Origin: an uncultured Austwickia sp.
GTDB lineage: Bacteria > Actinomycetota > Actinomycetes > Actinomycetales > Dermatophilaceae
Reading direction: 5' to 3'
DNA length: 13,719 nt
Assembly: GCA_934678955.1 (NCBI GenBank)
Contig: CAKUSI010000069.1
Span: 1 to 13,719, forward strand
Positions within the stretch are counted from its first letter, which is position 1. Every line of letters begins with the position of its first letter. The position numbers and the translations under genes were made by a program. Below are positions 1 through 6,616 of the stretch, one piece after another. The notes beneath the pieces are model-generated. The model was given only the letters and a program-made list of their open reading frames with translations, had not been told where the DNA came from and searched no databases.

Positions 1-1925
1 ACGAGTACGACTACGTCTGCAAGTTGGACATGGACCTCGACATTCCACCAACCTATTTCGCGGAACTGATGGACAGGATGGAGGCCGATCCGCGGCTGGC
101 GACTGCGAGCGGCGACCCCTACGTCGTCTCCGAACAAGGGACACGCCCCGAACTAGGCTCCGCGGAGATGAGCTGGGGAATGTCGAAATTCTACCGCGTA
201 GAGGCCTACCAGCAGATCGGTGGTTTCGTCCACGAGCTCATGTGGGACGGCATCGACTGCCACACGGCGCGCATGCTTGGTTGGCGAGCTCGTTCTTTTG
301 ATGATGCGAGCTTACGCTTCCAGCATCTCCGACCGGAAGGATCGAGCGACCGCAGTGTGCTCCGGGGTCGGCGGCGCCATGGCTACGGCCAGTACTTCAT
401 GGGCACCCACCCACTCTTCATGCTGGCCAGCGCCCTTTATCGGGCGAAGGACCGACCGCGAGTCGTCGGCAGCATGAACATCGTGGCCGGGTATCTGAAG
501 GCGGCGGCACGTCGGATCCCTCGGCATGGCAGCACAGAATTCCGACGCCAGCTGCGTAAGTTCCAGATCGACTCGATCATCTTCGGAAAAGCGACTGCTA
601 CCTCTCGCTGGGAGGCGGCCAGGGCCCAGGACCGGCAGGGCGGCATACCTGAACAGCGGGTTGCGTACCTTATCAGTCGATTCCCGACTCTTTCCCATTC
701 ATTCATCGCCGACGAAATCGATGGGCTGCTCTCCCGCGGATGGGAAGTCGCGGTGTTCTCCGCGCGGCCTGGAGAGCCTCACGTAGGGTCTTCATATCCA
801 GTGACGCCACTCACCGCCGCGTCATTCCCAGACATCCTCCGTGCGATCGCGATGATGTTCCGGGACGCCCCGCGTGCGTTCCTGGTTACTCTTGGTCAAG
901 CGGTTAGGCCGGTGAACGGATTTCGACTCCGCTGGATAGGAGCTGCCTACGTCATCGAGGCAGCGGTTCTGCTGGCGGCACTCGATCAAGCTGATGTCCG
1001 GCACATCCATGTCCACTTCGCGAATAATGCCGCCGAGATCGCACGGCTAGCGTGCCTTCTGGACCGCGGCAAAGGGGCTGACGCGCGGGGCATCACGTGG
1101 AGTCTGACGGTCCATGGGCTCTGGATGCATGGCATGTCCTCACCAGACCACCCTTTCCCTTCTAAGAACGAGGAGCGCTTCGGGCGCCTCTCGGACAAGC
1201 TTGTGCAAGCAAGTGCAGTCGCCACGATCGATGATTTCGCGGCGGCCGAGATCAGGGCACTGACCGGGGCAGCATGCGATCCGGTTACCATTCGCATGGG
1301 CGTGGACTGCCAGCTCTTCTCGCCATCCGATGAGCAGTCCGGGCGTGACTTCACCGTGCTGAGCGTCGGGAGGCTGGCACCTGAGAAGGACCTGGTCACT
1401 CTGCTGGACGCGTTCTCCATCGCGAACCCCGGGAGCTGGCGGCTACGGATCGTGGGCGACGGGCCGGCGGAGCACGACCTCCGGCAGATCGTCGCCTCAC
1501 GCGGCCTCGACGGTTGCGTCGAGTTCCTGGGCCGAGTCGCGCGACATGACCTGCCGAGCCTGTATCGCCAGGCGGATGTCGTCGCCATGTCCAGCCTCAG
1601 CGAGGGGATCCCCACGGTCTTGATGGAGGCCATGGCGTGCGGCATCCCCGTGGTGGCGCCTCGCGTGGGCGGTATTCCAGAGCTGGTGGTCGAGGGCACG
1701 GGATTGCTGGTGGCCCCGAAGGACGCTGCCGCGCTCGCCGCAGCATTGGCTCAGATCGCGCAGGATCCGACGGAGGCCCATCGATGGGGCGCCGGGGGAA
1801 GACAGCGCGTGGTCGAGTCGTTCAACGGACGTCATCGGCCGGCGCTGTGGGACGACTTCCTCTGGAACTGCGTCGTGTCTGGTTCGCAGGTGACCGCGCG
1901 GCTCGTCCGCTCGAACGAAGAGTGA
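1..1925 (+). CDS. GT2-GT4 fused glycosyltransferase (5' end outside window)
   Basis: Two glycosyltransferase modules lie in one open frame that is already open at the window edge (first full codon at 3). The first ~200 visible residues are the C-terminal part of a GT2 (GT-A fold) enzyme. They begin at a KLDMDLDIPP acidic motif expected to bind nucleotide-sugar and metal, followed by a GGFVHELMWDGID stretch typical of the acceptor-side region. From about base 650 a complete GT4 (GT-B) module starts with VAYLISRFPTLSHSF, as in colanic-acid WcaL-like enzymes. It carries SVGRLAPEKD, a GDGP loop and the EX7E pair (Glu codons at 1602 and 1626). Roughly 90-100 GT2 residues should lie upstream. The protein probably adds two sugars to the lipid-linked repeat unit at the cytoplasmic membrane face; the sugars cannot be read from sequence. 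Its stop overlaps the flippase start, implying one operon. Confidence 0.85.
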   Translation, partial: EYDYVCKLDMDLDIPPTYFAELMDRMEADPRLATASGDPYVVSEQGTRPELGSAEMSWGMSKFYRVEAYQQIGGFVHELMWDGIDCHTARMLGWRARSFDDASLRFQHLRPEGSSDRSVLRGRRRHGYGQYFMGTHPLFMLASALYRAKDRPRVVGSMNIVAGYLKAAARRIPRHGSTEFRRQLRKFQIDSIIFGKATATSRWEAARAQDRQGGIPEQRVAYLISRFPTLSHSFIADEIDGLLSRGWEVAVFSARPGEPHVGSSYPVTPLTAASFPDILRAIAMMFRDAPRAFLVTLGQAVRPVNGFRLRWIGAAYVIEAAVLLAALDQADVRHIHVHFANNAAEIARLACLLDRGKGADARGITWSLTVHGLWMHGMSSPDHPFPSKNEERFGRLSDKLVQASAVATIDDFAAAEIRALTGAACDPVTIRMGVDCQLFSPSDEQSGRDFTVLSVGRLAPEKDLVTLLDAFSIANPGSWRLRIVGDGPAEHDLRQIVASRGLDGCVEFLGRVARHDLPSLYRQADVVAMSSLSEGIPTVLMEAMACGIPVVAPRVGGIPELVVEGTGLLVAPKDAAALAAALAQIAQDPTEAHRWGAGGRQRVVESFNGRHRPALWDDFLWNCVVSGSQVTARLVRSNEE

Positions 1926-3433
1926 GTCCCGTCAAGCCGCCAGGTCGCGGCGTGGTGGAGATTCTGCGTGGCGCATCATGGCAGGCCGGCGCCCAGTTGA
2001 TTCCGCTCATCGTCAACCTGATCGCTACGCCCTATATTATTCACGGCCTGGGCGCCGAGCGCTACAGCGTTTACTTACTGGTCTCATCGCTCATCGTCAT
2101 CCTCGCGTCATTCGACGGGGGGATAGGACCCGCCACGCTGCGTTACTTCTCCCTATATGCAGGTCGAGAGGACCGCGAACAAACCACTCGTCTGCTCGTA
2201 TCGGTCACTCTGACGATCGCGGCGCTCTGGGCTGTCTTATCGGCCGTCGCCGTCGCAATGGTGCCCCGTACCCTCGCTTTCTTCCGCCTGGATCCGGCGT
2301 TGGAGCAGGAAACCACGGTCTTACTGATCACCCTCATCATCATGACCGGACCAGTGTTGGTTCGGAACGTGTTCAACTGTGTTCTTTTCGCCCGTAATCG
2401 CTTCGAGATGACCTCGGTCGCCTACGTTCTCGGCAATCTGACGTTTACCGGCGGGGCCCTCGTCTCCATCCACCAGGGGGTCGGGCTCAGGGGGATCGCC
2501 GTTGCGCTGGTCGTGCAGCAGTTGGTGGTAACCTCCATCGCCGTGCCGACGGCATGTCGTTATCTCACACGTAGCGGAGTCCACCTGGTGACTCGCGCTC
2601 AGGCACGCGATTTCTTCGGCTACTCATCGAGAGTGCAGGTCTCAGGGCTCATCCAACTCATGACGGGCCAGAAGGATCAGATCGTCGCAGGCCGGGTTCT
2701 CTCCGCGCAGGATTCTGGCCCCTACGGTCAAGGCACCAATTTCGCGATGCAGCTTCGAACGCTGCCGTATAACGCGGTCGGTCCGATCCAGGCGTTCATC
2801 GGTCGCTCGGTCGGCTCCCAAGGGCCGGCGGCGGCTGTGACGACCGCCACCGATATACAGCGATTGTGGGTTCGAGCAGTAACGGGCTGGTGTTTCCTGG
2901 GAGCACCAGCCGTATTTTTCGGGGTGCAGGCCTGGCTGCCGGACAGCTACGCCTCCGCCGGTCCGGTCGCCTCGGCTTTGTTGATCGGGCACTTCTTCCC
3001 CCTGGCTGTCTGGGTCATGCTCGCGTGGGCGTTGTCTCTCGGACATGCCCGCCTCGAGATGCGGGCGGGACTGGCCGGGCTCGGAGTCAACGCCGTGTTC
3101 ACCGTGCTCCTGGGGAGCGTGTTCGGAATGGCGGGGGTCGTCTGTTCCACGGTCCTGGCGCAGGCCAGTGCGGCCCTCGTCCTCAACTGGAGTTGCCGAC
3201 GGGCGTGCTCGGTCTGTCCCCCATCGTTCATGGGCGAGATTCCCTGGCTGGCCGCACTCATCGGATTCGCGGCATGCCTGGGCGCGGAGTGGCTTGCGCA
3301 TCCCTGGTTTCCACGCGGAGCCGCCGGGTTATTGACAGCCGCGGCGACGGCACTACCCGCCGTCGTCCTTTTTGCGGCACTGGCTTTTTCGCGTAACGAT
3401 CGCAATCGCCTTCGCCGGCTCCTGCATCGCTGA
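1922..3433 (+). CDS. Wzx-type polysaccharide flippase (MATE/PST superfamily)
   Basis: This is a 503-residue polytopic membrane protein of usual Wzx length, expected to flip undecaprenyl-linked repeat units across the cytoplasmic membrane. After a short basic start it shows a run of hydrophobic segments, for example QLIPLIVNLIATPYIIHGLG, LLVSSLIVILASF, LLVSVTLTIAALWAVLSAV and, near the end, AAGLLTAAATALPAVVLFAA. These are separated by short charged loops and end in a basic tail, RNDRNRLRRLLHR. The frame is open far upstream (to 1637). I choose GTG at 1922 because it overlaps the preceding TGA as GTGA, follows purine-rich GAACGAAGA, and starts just before the first hydrophobic segment; the upstream extension is Arg/Gly-rich shadow. 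Translation is probably coupled to the upstream glycosyltransferase. A teichoic-acid or O-antigen exporter of the same superfamily is the alternative. Confidence 0.85.
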   Translation: MSPVKPPGRGVVEILRGASWQAGAQLIPLIVNLIATPYIIHGLGAERYSVYLLVSSLIVILASFDGGIGPATLRYFSLYAGREDREQTTRLLVSVTLTIAALWAVLSAVAVAMVPRTLAFFRLDPALEQETTVLLITLIIMTGPVLVRNVFNCVLFARNRFEMTSVAYVLGNLTFTGGALVSIHQGVGLRGIAVALVVQQLVVTSIAVPTACRYLTRSGVHLVTRAQARDFFGYSSRVQVSGLIQLMTGQKDQIVAGRVLSAQDSGPYGQGTNFAMQLRTLPYNAVGPIQAFIGRSVGSQGPAAAVTTATDIQRLWVRAVTGWCFLGAPAVFFGVQAWLPDSYASAGPVASALLIGHFFPLAVWVMLAWALSLGHARLEMRAGLAGLGVNAVFTVLLGSVFGMAGVVCSTVLAQASAALVLNWSCRRACSVCPPSFMGEIPWLAALIGFAACLGAEWLAHPWFPRGAAGLLTAAATALPAVVLFAALAFSRNDRNRLRRLLHR

Positions 3434-3474
3434 GCAGTGAGATGCGGGACGTACTCTGCGAACTACGCGAGCAT

Positions 3475-3492
3475 CCCCGTCTGACGGTGGGG
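3475..3492 (+). terminator. Candidate terminator hairpin between convergent genes
   Basis: CCCCGTC-TGAC-GGTGGGG can form a 7-pair stem (two G-U pairs on the plus-strand RNA) with a 4-base loop, 42 bases after the flippase stop and 12 bases before the end of the opposing gene. There is no U tract, so Rho-independent function is uncertain. The rest of the 70-base gap shows nothing I recognise. Confidence 0.3.
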
Positions 3493-3503
3493 AGCCAGCG
3501 CCT

Positions 3504-4463
3504 CTATCGAGAATCCCGGCGGTCTCCGTAAGCTGCTGAGAGGGCGCCGGAACTGGCCCGATCAGCGATCGCTCGGAGCGATTCCGGGGCGTCGACCGGC
3601 ATCTTGCGGACGAAAGGCGCACCGCTCAGAAGATGAGATCGCACCTCATGCTCGTCGAGCCACACAGGACTGCTCTTGCCAGGCGGAAAGCGCTTGGCAG
3701 AGATGACACCTGGCGCGACGGTCAGGGTCTCATCGGCGAGAATCAACGAGGGGATGAGGGACTCGTCAGGTAGTTTAACCGTCTTGAAAAAGGAGATCAG
3801 CTGCTCGTCGTCAGCGCCCTCCAAGACTCTCAGCACGGCCATCCGGCGTAGGGCCATCCAACAGCTGCCCTTGACGACCGGTATCCCGGACGGGGCCGCT
3901 CCGCGGTGGCCGCGCCTCGGAACCCCGATCCACCACCTCCTCTCCTCCGGTCCGCCATCGAAGCGAGGCATGACGACCATGTGGGGACGGGTCCATCGGT
4001 CGAGGCGCCAGCCGAGGTGTCTTGCCAGGCGAGTAGCCGCTGGAGGGAGCCGAGGCGCCTCGATGATGCGCCACCGGTAGTAGTGGTCGTCGGGATGGTC
4101 CGGGATTCTCTCCAGCACTGCGTCGGACCCTGAGGTTTCGAATTCAGCCACCCAGGCCGGCAGGTCCCGAATGGGGTAGCACTGACCAGAAATCGTCACG
4201 AAGAGTTCGGCTGCAGTATGCGTGACCGCGAAAGACAGTCCCTCCAGGAGCATCTCGGCCTGGGTCCAACTGCCCCAGCGGCTCGGGATGCGGCTTTCGA
4301 GTGGGATGCCGTCGGCCTGGCGAATCGAGTCAGCGTCAAGGAATCCCGTGTCCTCGAACCGAACGATCACATCGCTGTCCGGAGACAGCTCTTTGATTCG
4401 ACGAACGAGCTGTAGGACAGCTCCACCATCCATATGACAGAAGACCAGATAGCAGGTCCGCAT
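3504..4463 (-). CDS. GT14 / Core-2/I-branching-type glycosyltransferase
   Basis: The 319-residue product starts MRTCYLVFCHMDGG and contains ELFVTISGQCYPIRDL. These match the early strand and the S-G-x-x-Y-P motif of the Branch family (Core-2/I N-acetylglucosaminyltransferases and xylosyltransferases). Later W-rich stretches (ERRWWIGVPRRGH) and VKGSCWMAL fit the acceptor-side part of that fold. No signal peptide or membrane segment is seen, so it is probably cytoplasmic or peripheral and adds a branching sugar, possibly GlcNAc or xylose, to the repeat unit. The frame is open upstream to 4793, but that extension is Pro/Arg-rich. ATG at 4463 is preceded by AGGAG 6 bases away and begins the conserved fold. 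It stands alone on its strand, convergent with the flippase and divergent from the lipoprotein gene. Donor and linkage are not deducible. Confidence 0.72.
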   Translation of the reverse strand: MRTCYLVFCHMDGGAVLQLVRRIKELSPDSDVIVRFEDTGFLDADSIRQADGIPLESRIPSRWGSWTQAEMLLEGLSFAVTHTAAELFVTISGQCYPIRDLPAWVAEFETSGSDAVLERIPDHPDDHYYRWRIIEAPRLPPAATRLARHLGWRLDRWTRPHMVVMPRFDGGPEERRWWIGVPRRGHRGAAPSGIPVVKGSCWMALRRMAVLRVLEGADDEQLISFFKTVKLPDESLIPSLILADETLTVAPGVISAKRFPPGKSSPVWLDEHEVRSHLLSGAPFVRKMPVDAPESLRAIADRASSGALSAAYGDRRDSR

Positions 4464-4469
4464 GACGAA

Positions 4470-4474
4470 CTCCT
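4470..4474 (-). promoter_or_regulatory. Shine-Dalgarno AGGAG fixing the GT14 start
   Basis: AGGAG on the minus strand lies 6 bases before ATG 4463. It argues for this start over the longer upstream frame. Confidence 0.7.
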
Positions 4475-4492
4475 GTCGCCCCTTCCGGGGGC

Positions 4493-4505
4493 TACCCGGC
4501 GGGTA
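4493..4505. promoter_or_regulatory. Palindrome, possible operator of the GT14 gene
   Basis: TACCCG-G-CGGGTA is a perfect 13-base palindrome, 30 bases upstream of the GT14 start. It abuts a minus-strand TAGATT (4505-4510) that resembles a -10 element, though no convincing -35 is present. Such an overlap is typical of a repressor site, but it could equally be a small hairpin in the mRNA leader. Confidence 0.35.
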
Positions 4506-4538
4506 ATCTACCGTCACTGCCGGAGGACAACCTAGCAA

Positions 4539-4565
4539 GGGTCCGGACAACGTATGATCGGACCC
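4539..4565. promoter_or_regulatory. Inverted repeat enclosing a -10-like TATGAT
   Basis: The arms GGGTCCG (4539-4545) and CGGACCC (4559-4565) are perfect 7-base inverted repeats around a 13-base spacer. The spacer ends in TATGAT (4553-4558), a good match to a plus-strand -10 box. No TTGACA-like -35 is present. If used, it would drive the lipoprotein gene with a leader of about 130 bases, and the repeat would be an operator over the promoter. GGACAAC occurs twice here (4525-4531 and 4545-4551), 20 bases apart. The rest of the 4464-4696 gap carries the octamer repeats listed separately. Confidence 0.4.
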
Positions 4566-4686
4566 ACGATGGGGGCTACCGCATCGGGGCCTGTGGTAGG
4601 AGGAGCCAAGGCCACCGTCGGGTCTTTTCGCGGGGCGTACGGCGCTTCCTGCGGGAGGTGCGCCGTGGAAGAGCCGGGCGGGCAGT

Positions 4687-4691
4687 GGAGG
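4687..4691 (+). promoter_or_regulatory. Shine-Dalgarno GGAGG favouring ATG 4697
   Basis: GGAGG lies 5 bases before ATG 4697 but only 2 before the adjacent ATG 4694, so the second ATG of the pair is the better start. Confidence 0.6.
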
Positions 4692-4696
4692 CAATG

Positions 4697-5518
4697 ATGA
4701 GACGACACCGTCATCCGGTCCCGGTCGGCACCGCGCTCGGCCTCGTTGTCGTCTTGTCGGCCGCCGGTTGCGGGGGTGCCGACAGGCCGTCACCGGAGAC
4801 CACGTCCGTTCCGGAAGCAGTCGGGCAGGTCGACGCGCTGGTGCCGGTGTACCCGGAGGCCGAGCACGGTGCGCCCCTGCCCACCTTGGCGGGGGGCATG
4901 TTCACCGCCGCAGTGCCACAACCACGCCCGGGCGAGGCTTCGTATCGGTCGGAGGCCTTCTGGAGCCAGGACGGCGCTCTCCCCTTGCGGCTGCAGGAGG
5001 GTGACGAACTGAACTGCACGCTGGACATCACGCCTCGTCTCGGAGACGCCGCGACGCGTCCGGGGCAATGGACCGTTCTCTGGCAGCTCCAGGGCCCGTT
5101 GACAGACGGGTCGTGGCCCGGTCCGCCCTTGTCTTTGCACGTGAGCAGCGGGAGCTGGCACTTCGGCGGTGGTGCGGGACGACAGGACGGACGTGAGGCC
5201 TACGCACCGAACCGTGTGCCGTACGTCGATGGACAGCGGGTCACCTGGCGCATCGCGGTCAAGGTGTCGTCCGATGCCACAACCGGACAGGTGGACGCCT
5301 GGCTCGGAGACGAGAGGGTCGTCGACGCGTGGCATCCGCCGTCTGGGACCCGCTACCCCACGCAGAGTTGGCTCGGCGTTCGTTCGGGCATCTACGCCGG
5401 AACCACGGCAGACGGACAGCTGGGGACGGATCCCCAGCTGGTCGTCGGTCCTCCGCTCGCCTGCTCTGTGAAGGACCACACTCTCCAGGAGATCCTGAAT
5501 CCGCCCACCACGACATGA
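4697..5518 (+). CDS. Secreted lipoprotein, possible polysaccharide lyase (heparin lyase I-like fold)
   Basis: The 273-residue protein has a lipoprotein signal: basic MRRHRHPVPVG, a hydrophobic stretch, and SAAGC with Cys25 as the acylation site. A Pro/Thr/Ser-rich linker follows. The body reads like a jelly-roll of the heparin lyase I-like/concanavalin A-like type: SYRSEAFWSQDG, a GDELNCTLDITPR strand, WTVLWQLQG, a PPLSLHVSSGSWHFGG stretch, then VTWRIAVKVSSDATTG and VDAWLGDERVVDAW. This order resembles PF14099-type lyases. It is presumably anchored on the outer face of the membrane, where it could cleave or bind the polymer made by its neighbours. I cannot place catalytic residues with certainty, so a non-catalytic carbohydrate-binding protein is a real alternative. 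GTG 4658 is an alternative start but lacks a good ribosome site and would put extra residues ahead of the signal. Confidence 0.55.
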   Translation: MRRHRHPVPVGTALGLVVVLSAAGCGGADRPSPETTSVPEAVGQVDALVPVYPEAEHGAPLPTLAGGMFTAAVPQPRPGEASYRSEAFWSQDGALPLRLQEGDELNCTLDITPRLGDAATRPGQWTVLWQLQGPLTDGSWPGPPLSLHVSSGSWHFGGGAGRQDGREAYAPNRVPYVDGQRVTWRIAVKVSSDATTGQVDAWLGDERVVDAWHPPSGTRYPTQSWLGVRSGIYAGTTADGQLGTDPQLVVGPPLACSVKDHTLQEILNPPTTT

Positions 5519-5521
5519 CCA

Positions 5522-5535
5522 CCGCGTACGCGCGG
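5522..5535. terminator. Hairpin with UACG loop between convergent genes
   Basis: CCGCG-TACG-CGCGG forms a perfect 5-pair stem with a UACG (UNCG-type) loop. It begins 4 bases after the lipoprotein stop in a 52-base gap shared with the opposing GT26 gene. A perfect stem forms on either strand's transcript, so it could end both, but no U tract follows. Confidence 0.35.
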
Positions 5536-5570
5536 AGCCACCCGGCGTCGAGCGCTGATCAGGCGCGGCG

Positions 5571-6392
5571 CTACCGGCCGGGCATACCGACCGGCAGCTC
5601 GTCGCCACGATGCGTCTTTCTGATCGCGGCCAGGTACGCGGCGCCGAACTGCGTGTTGGTCACGACGTAGCGTGGCAAGAGTCGGCGGGGTTCCTGAATC
5701 AACCGATAGAACCATTCCAGACCGGCCTGTTGCATCCATCGGGGGGCACGGCGCAGGCGGCCCGAGATCACGTCGAAGCTGCCCCCGACCCCGATCGCGA
5801 CAGAGCACCCAAGGTCATCCCAATGCTGCTGGATGAATTTCTCCTGGCGCGGCACACCCATACCGACGATGAGAATGTCGGCGCCTGCCTGCCGGATCTG
5901 CTCTGCGACGGAGGCCTCCTCCCACTCCTCGAAGTATCCGTGTCGCCAAGCGAGCCTGAGGCGTGGTTTGTCGTTGGCCAGCCGCGCGGCGGTTTTCTCG
6001 ATCACGGTGGCGCTACCGCCCAGCAGGAAGACTGACAACCCCCGCTGTTCGGCCTCTGCGCACAGTTTCTCGATGATGTCGATACCGGTAACTCGGGCGG
6101 GGAGAGGTGCACCGAGCCAGCGCGATCCCCAGACGATCGGCTGACCGTCCGGAAGGACGAGACTGCTTTGCTCCACGTAGCTTCTCAGCGCGGGGTCTTC
6201 GCGCAGCTGCATGAGAATAGCGACGTTGACGGTCGAGATCCACCCGCGATCTCCCACGGAGATCATGCGCATGATGGCGTCGACGGCATCGTCGGTCGTG
6301 AGAGGACTGAAGTTGATACCCAGGAATGATTCCGCTAGTCCCGGGTCTGCTGCTGGCGAGTCGGGTGCTGGCAGGTTGACGAGCTGTGACAC
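5571..6392 (-). CDS. WecG/TagA/CpsF family glycosyltransferase (GT26)
   Basis: The 273-residue product is of typical family length. The family transfers N-acetylmannosamine, N-acetylmannosaminuronic acid or related sugars to undecaprenyl-PP-GlcNAc at the cytoplasmic face. Visible family blocks are STVNVAIL (53-60), VLPDGQPIVW (79-88, with the conserved Asp82), VTGIDI (101-106), LLGG (123-126), HGYF (151-154), VGMGVPRQEKF (176-186) and VGGSFDVISG (202-211). GTG 6392 is chosen because AGGAG sits 5 bases upstream and the first family block follows shortly; the open frame to 6533 adds an unconserved Arg/Pro/Gly-rich stretch. The C-terminal region (QEPRRLLPRYVVTN) is basic and amphipathic, as in TagA membrane-contact tails. 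It is divergent from the pyruvyl transferase gene. The exact sugar is not deducible. Confidence 0.88.
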   Translation of the reverse strand: MSQLVNLPAPDSPAADPGLAESFLGINFSPLTTDDAVDAIMRMISVGDRGWISTVNVAILMQLREDPALRSYVEQSSLVLPDGQPIVWGSRWLGAPLPARVTGIDIIEKLCAEAEQRGLSVFLLGGSATVIEKTAARLANDKPRLRLAWRHGYFEEWEEASVAEQIRQAGADILIVGMGVPRQEKFIQQHWDDLGCSVAIGVGGSFDVISGRLRRAPRWMQQAGLEWFYRLIQEPRRLLPRYVVTNTQFGAAYLAAIRKTHRGDELPVGMPGR

Positions 6393-6397
6393 AGAGG

Positions 6398-6402
6398 CTC
6401 CT
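6398..6402 (-). promoter_or_regulatory. Shine-Dalgarno AGGAG fixing the GT26 GTG start
   Basis: AGGAG on the minus strand is 5 bases upstream of GTG 6392, supporting the short form over starts at 6491 or 6533. Confidence 0.65.
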
Positions 6403-6407
6403 GAAGA

Positions 6408-6436
6408 TGTGTACCTGACGAACCGCGCCCTGTCTT
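6408..6436 (-). promoter_or_regulatory. Weak promoter candidate for the GT26 gene
   Basis: On the minus strand AAGACA (6431-6436) and TACACA (6408-6413) are 17 bases apart, resembling -35 and -10 boxes (4 of 6 matches at the -35; the -10 lacks the final T). The predicted RNA start lies just before the ribosome site. This is suggestive only. Confidence 0.25.
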
Positions 6437-6499
6437 TCGCGTCACAAGGTCCAGAGTCCAGCGGCCCGGCCAATTCCCCCGATAGGGTCATCCTACCGG

Positions 6500-6524
6500 A
6501 CGGACGTTCAGGACGTACGCCCGT
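6500..6524. promoter_or_regulatory. Imperfect inverted repeat in the GT26/pyruvyl transferase gap
   Basis: ACGGACG (6500-6506) and CGCCCGT (6518-6524) are inverted with one mismatch around 11 bases, and GGACG recurs three times between 6498 and 6515. It could be a shared operator for the divergent genes. The remainder of the 6393-6616 gap holds a G/C-rich hairpin possibility (CCCCG 6554-6558 with CGGGG 6571-6575) and no other clear signal. Confidence 0.25.
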
Positions 6525-6604
6525 ATGTGGCATGGGCGCATTCAGTGTTCATTCCCCGGAGCGGCGTCCGCGGGGGTGTGACGGCTTCGGGCTGCAGCGG
6601 GGGT

Positions 6605-6612
6605 AAGGAGGT
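6605..6612 (+). promoter_or_regulatory. Strong Shine-Dalgarno AAGGAGGT
   Basis: AAGGAGGT, close to a perfect anti-16S match, sits 4 bases before GTG 6617 and decides the pyruvyl transferase start against the upstream open frame to 6527. Confidence 0.75.
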
Positions 6613-6616
6613 AGGG

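Larger units (their letters stand above)
4487..4580 (+). repeat. Direct repeat GGGGGCTACC, two copies
   Basis: The 10-mer GGGGGCTACC occurs at 4487-4496 and 4571-4580, 84 bases apart (about eight helical turns), within the divergent gap between the GT14 and lipoprotein genes. The second copy is part of a 14-base match, CACGATGGGGGCTA (4565-4578), to the start region of rmlA on the minus strand. Confidence 0.45.

Noticed and set aside
4658..4696. GTG 4658 as lipoprotein start
   Set aside because: It would put 13 extra residues ahead of the signal peptide, and the better ribosome site serves ATG 4697.
4464..4793. N-terminal extension of the GT14 protein
   Set aside because: Its translation is Pro/Arg-rich and unconserved, overlaps the lipoprotein start, and a well-placed AGGAG marks ATG 4463.
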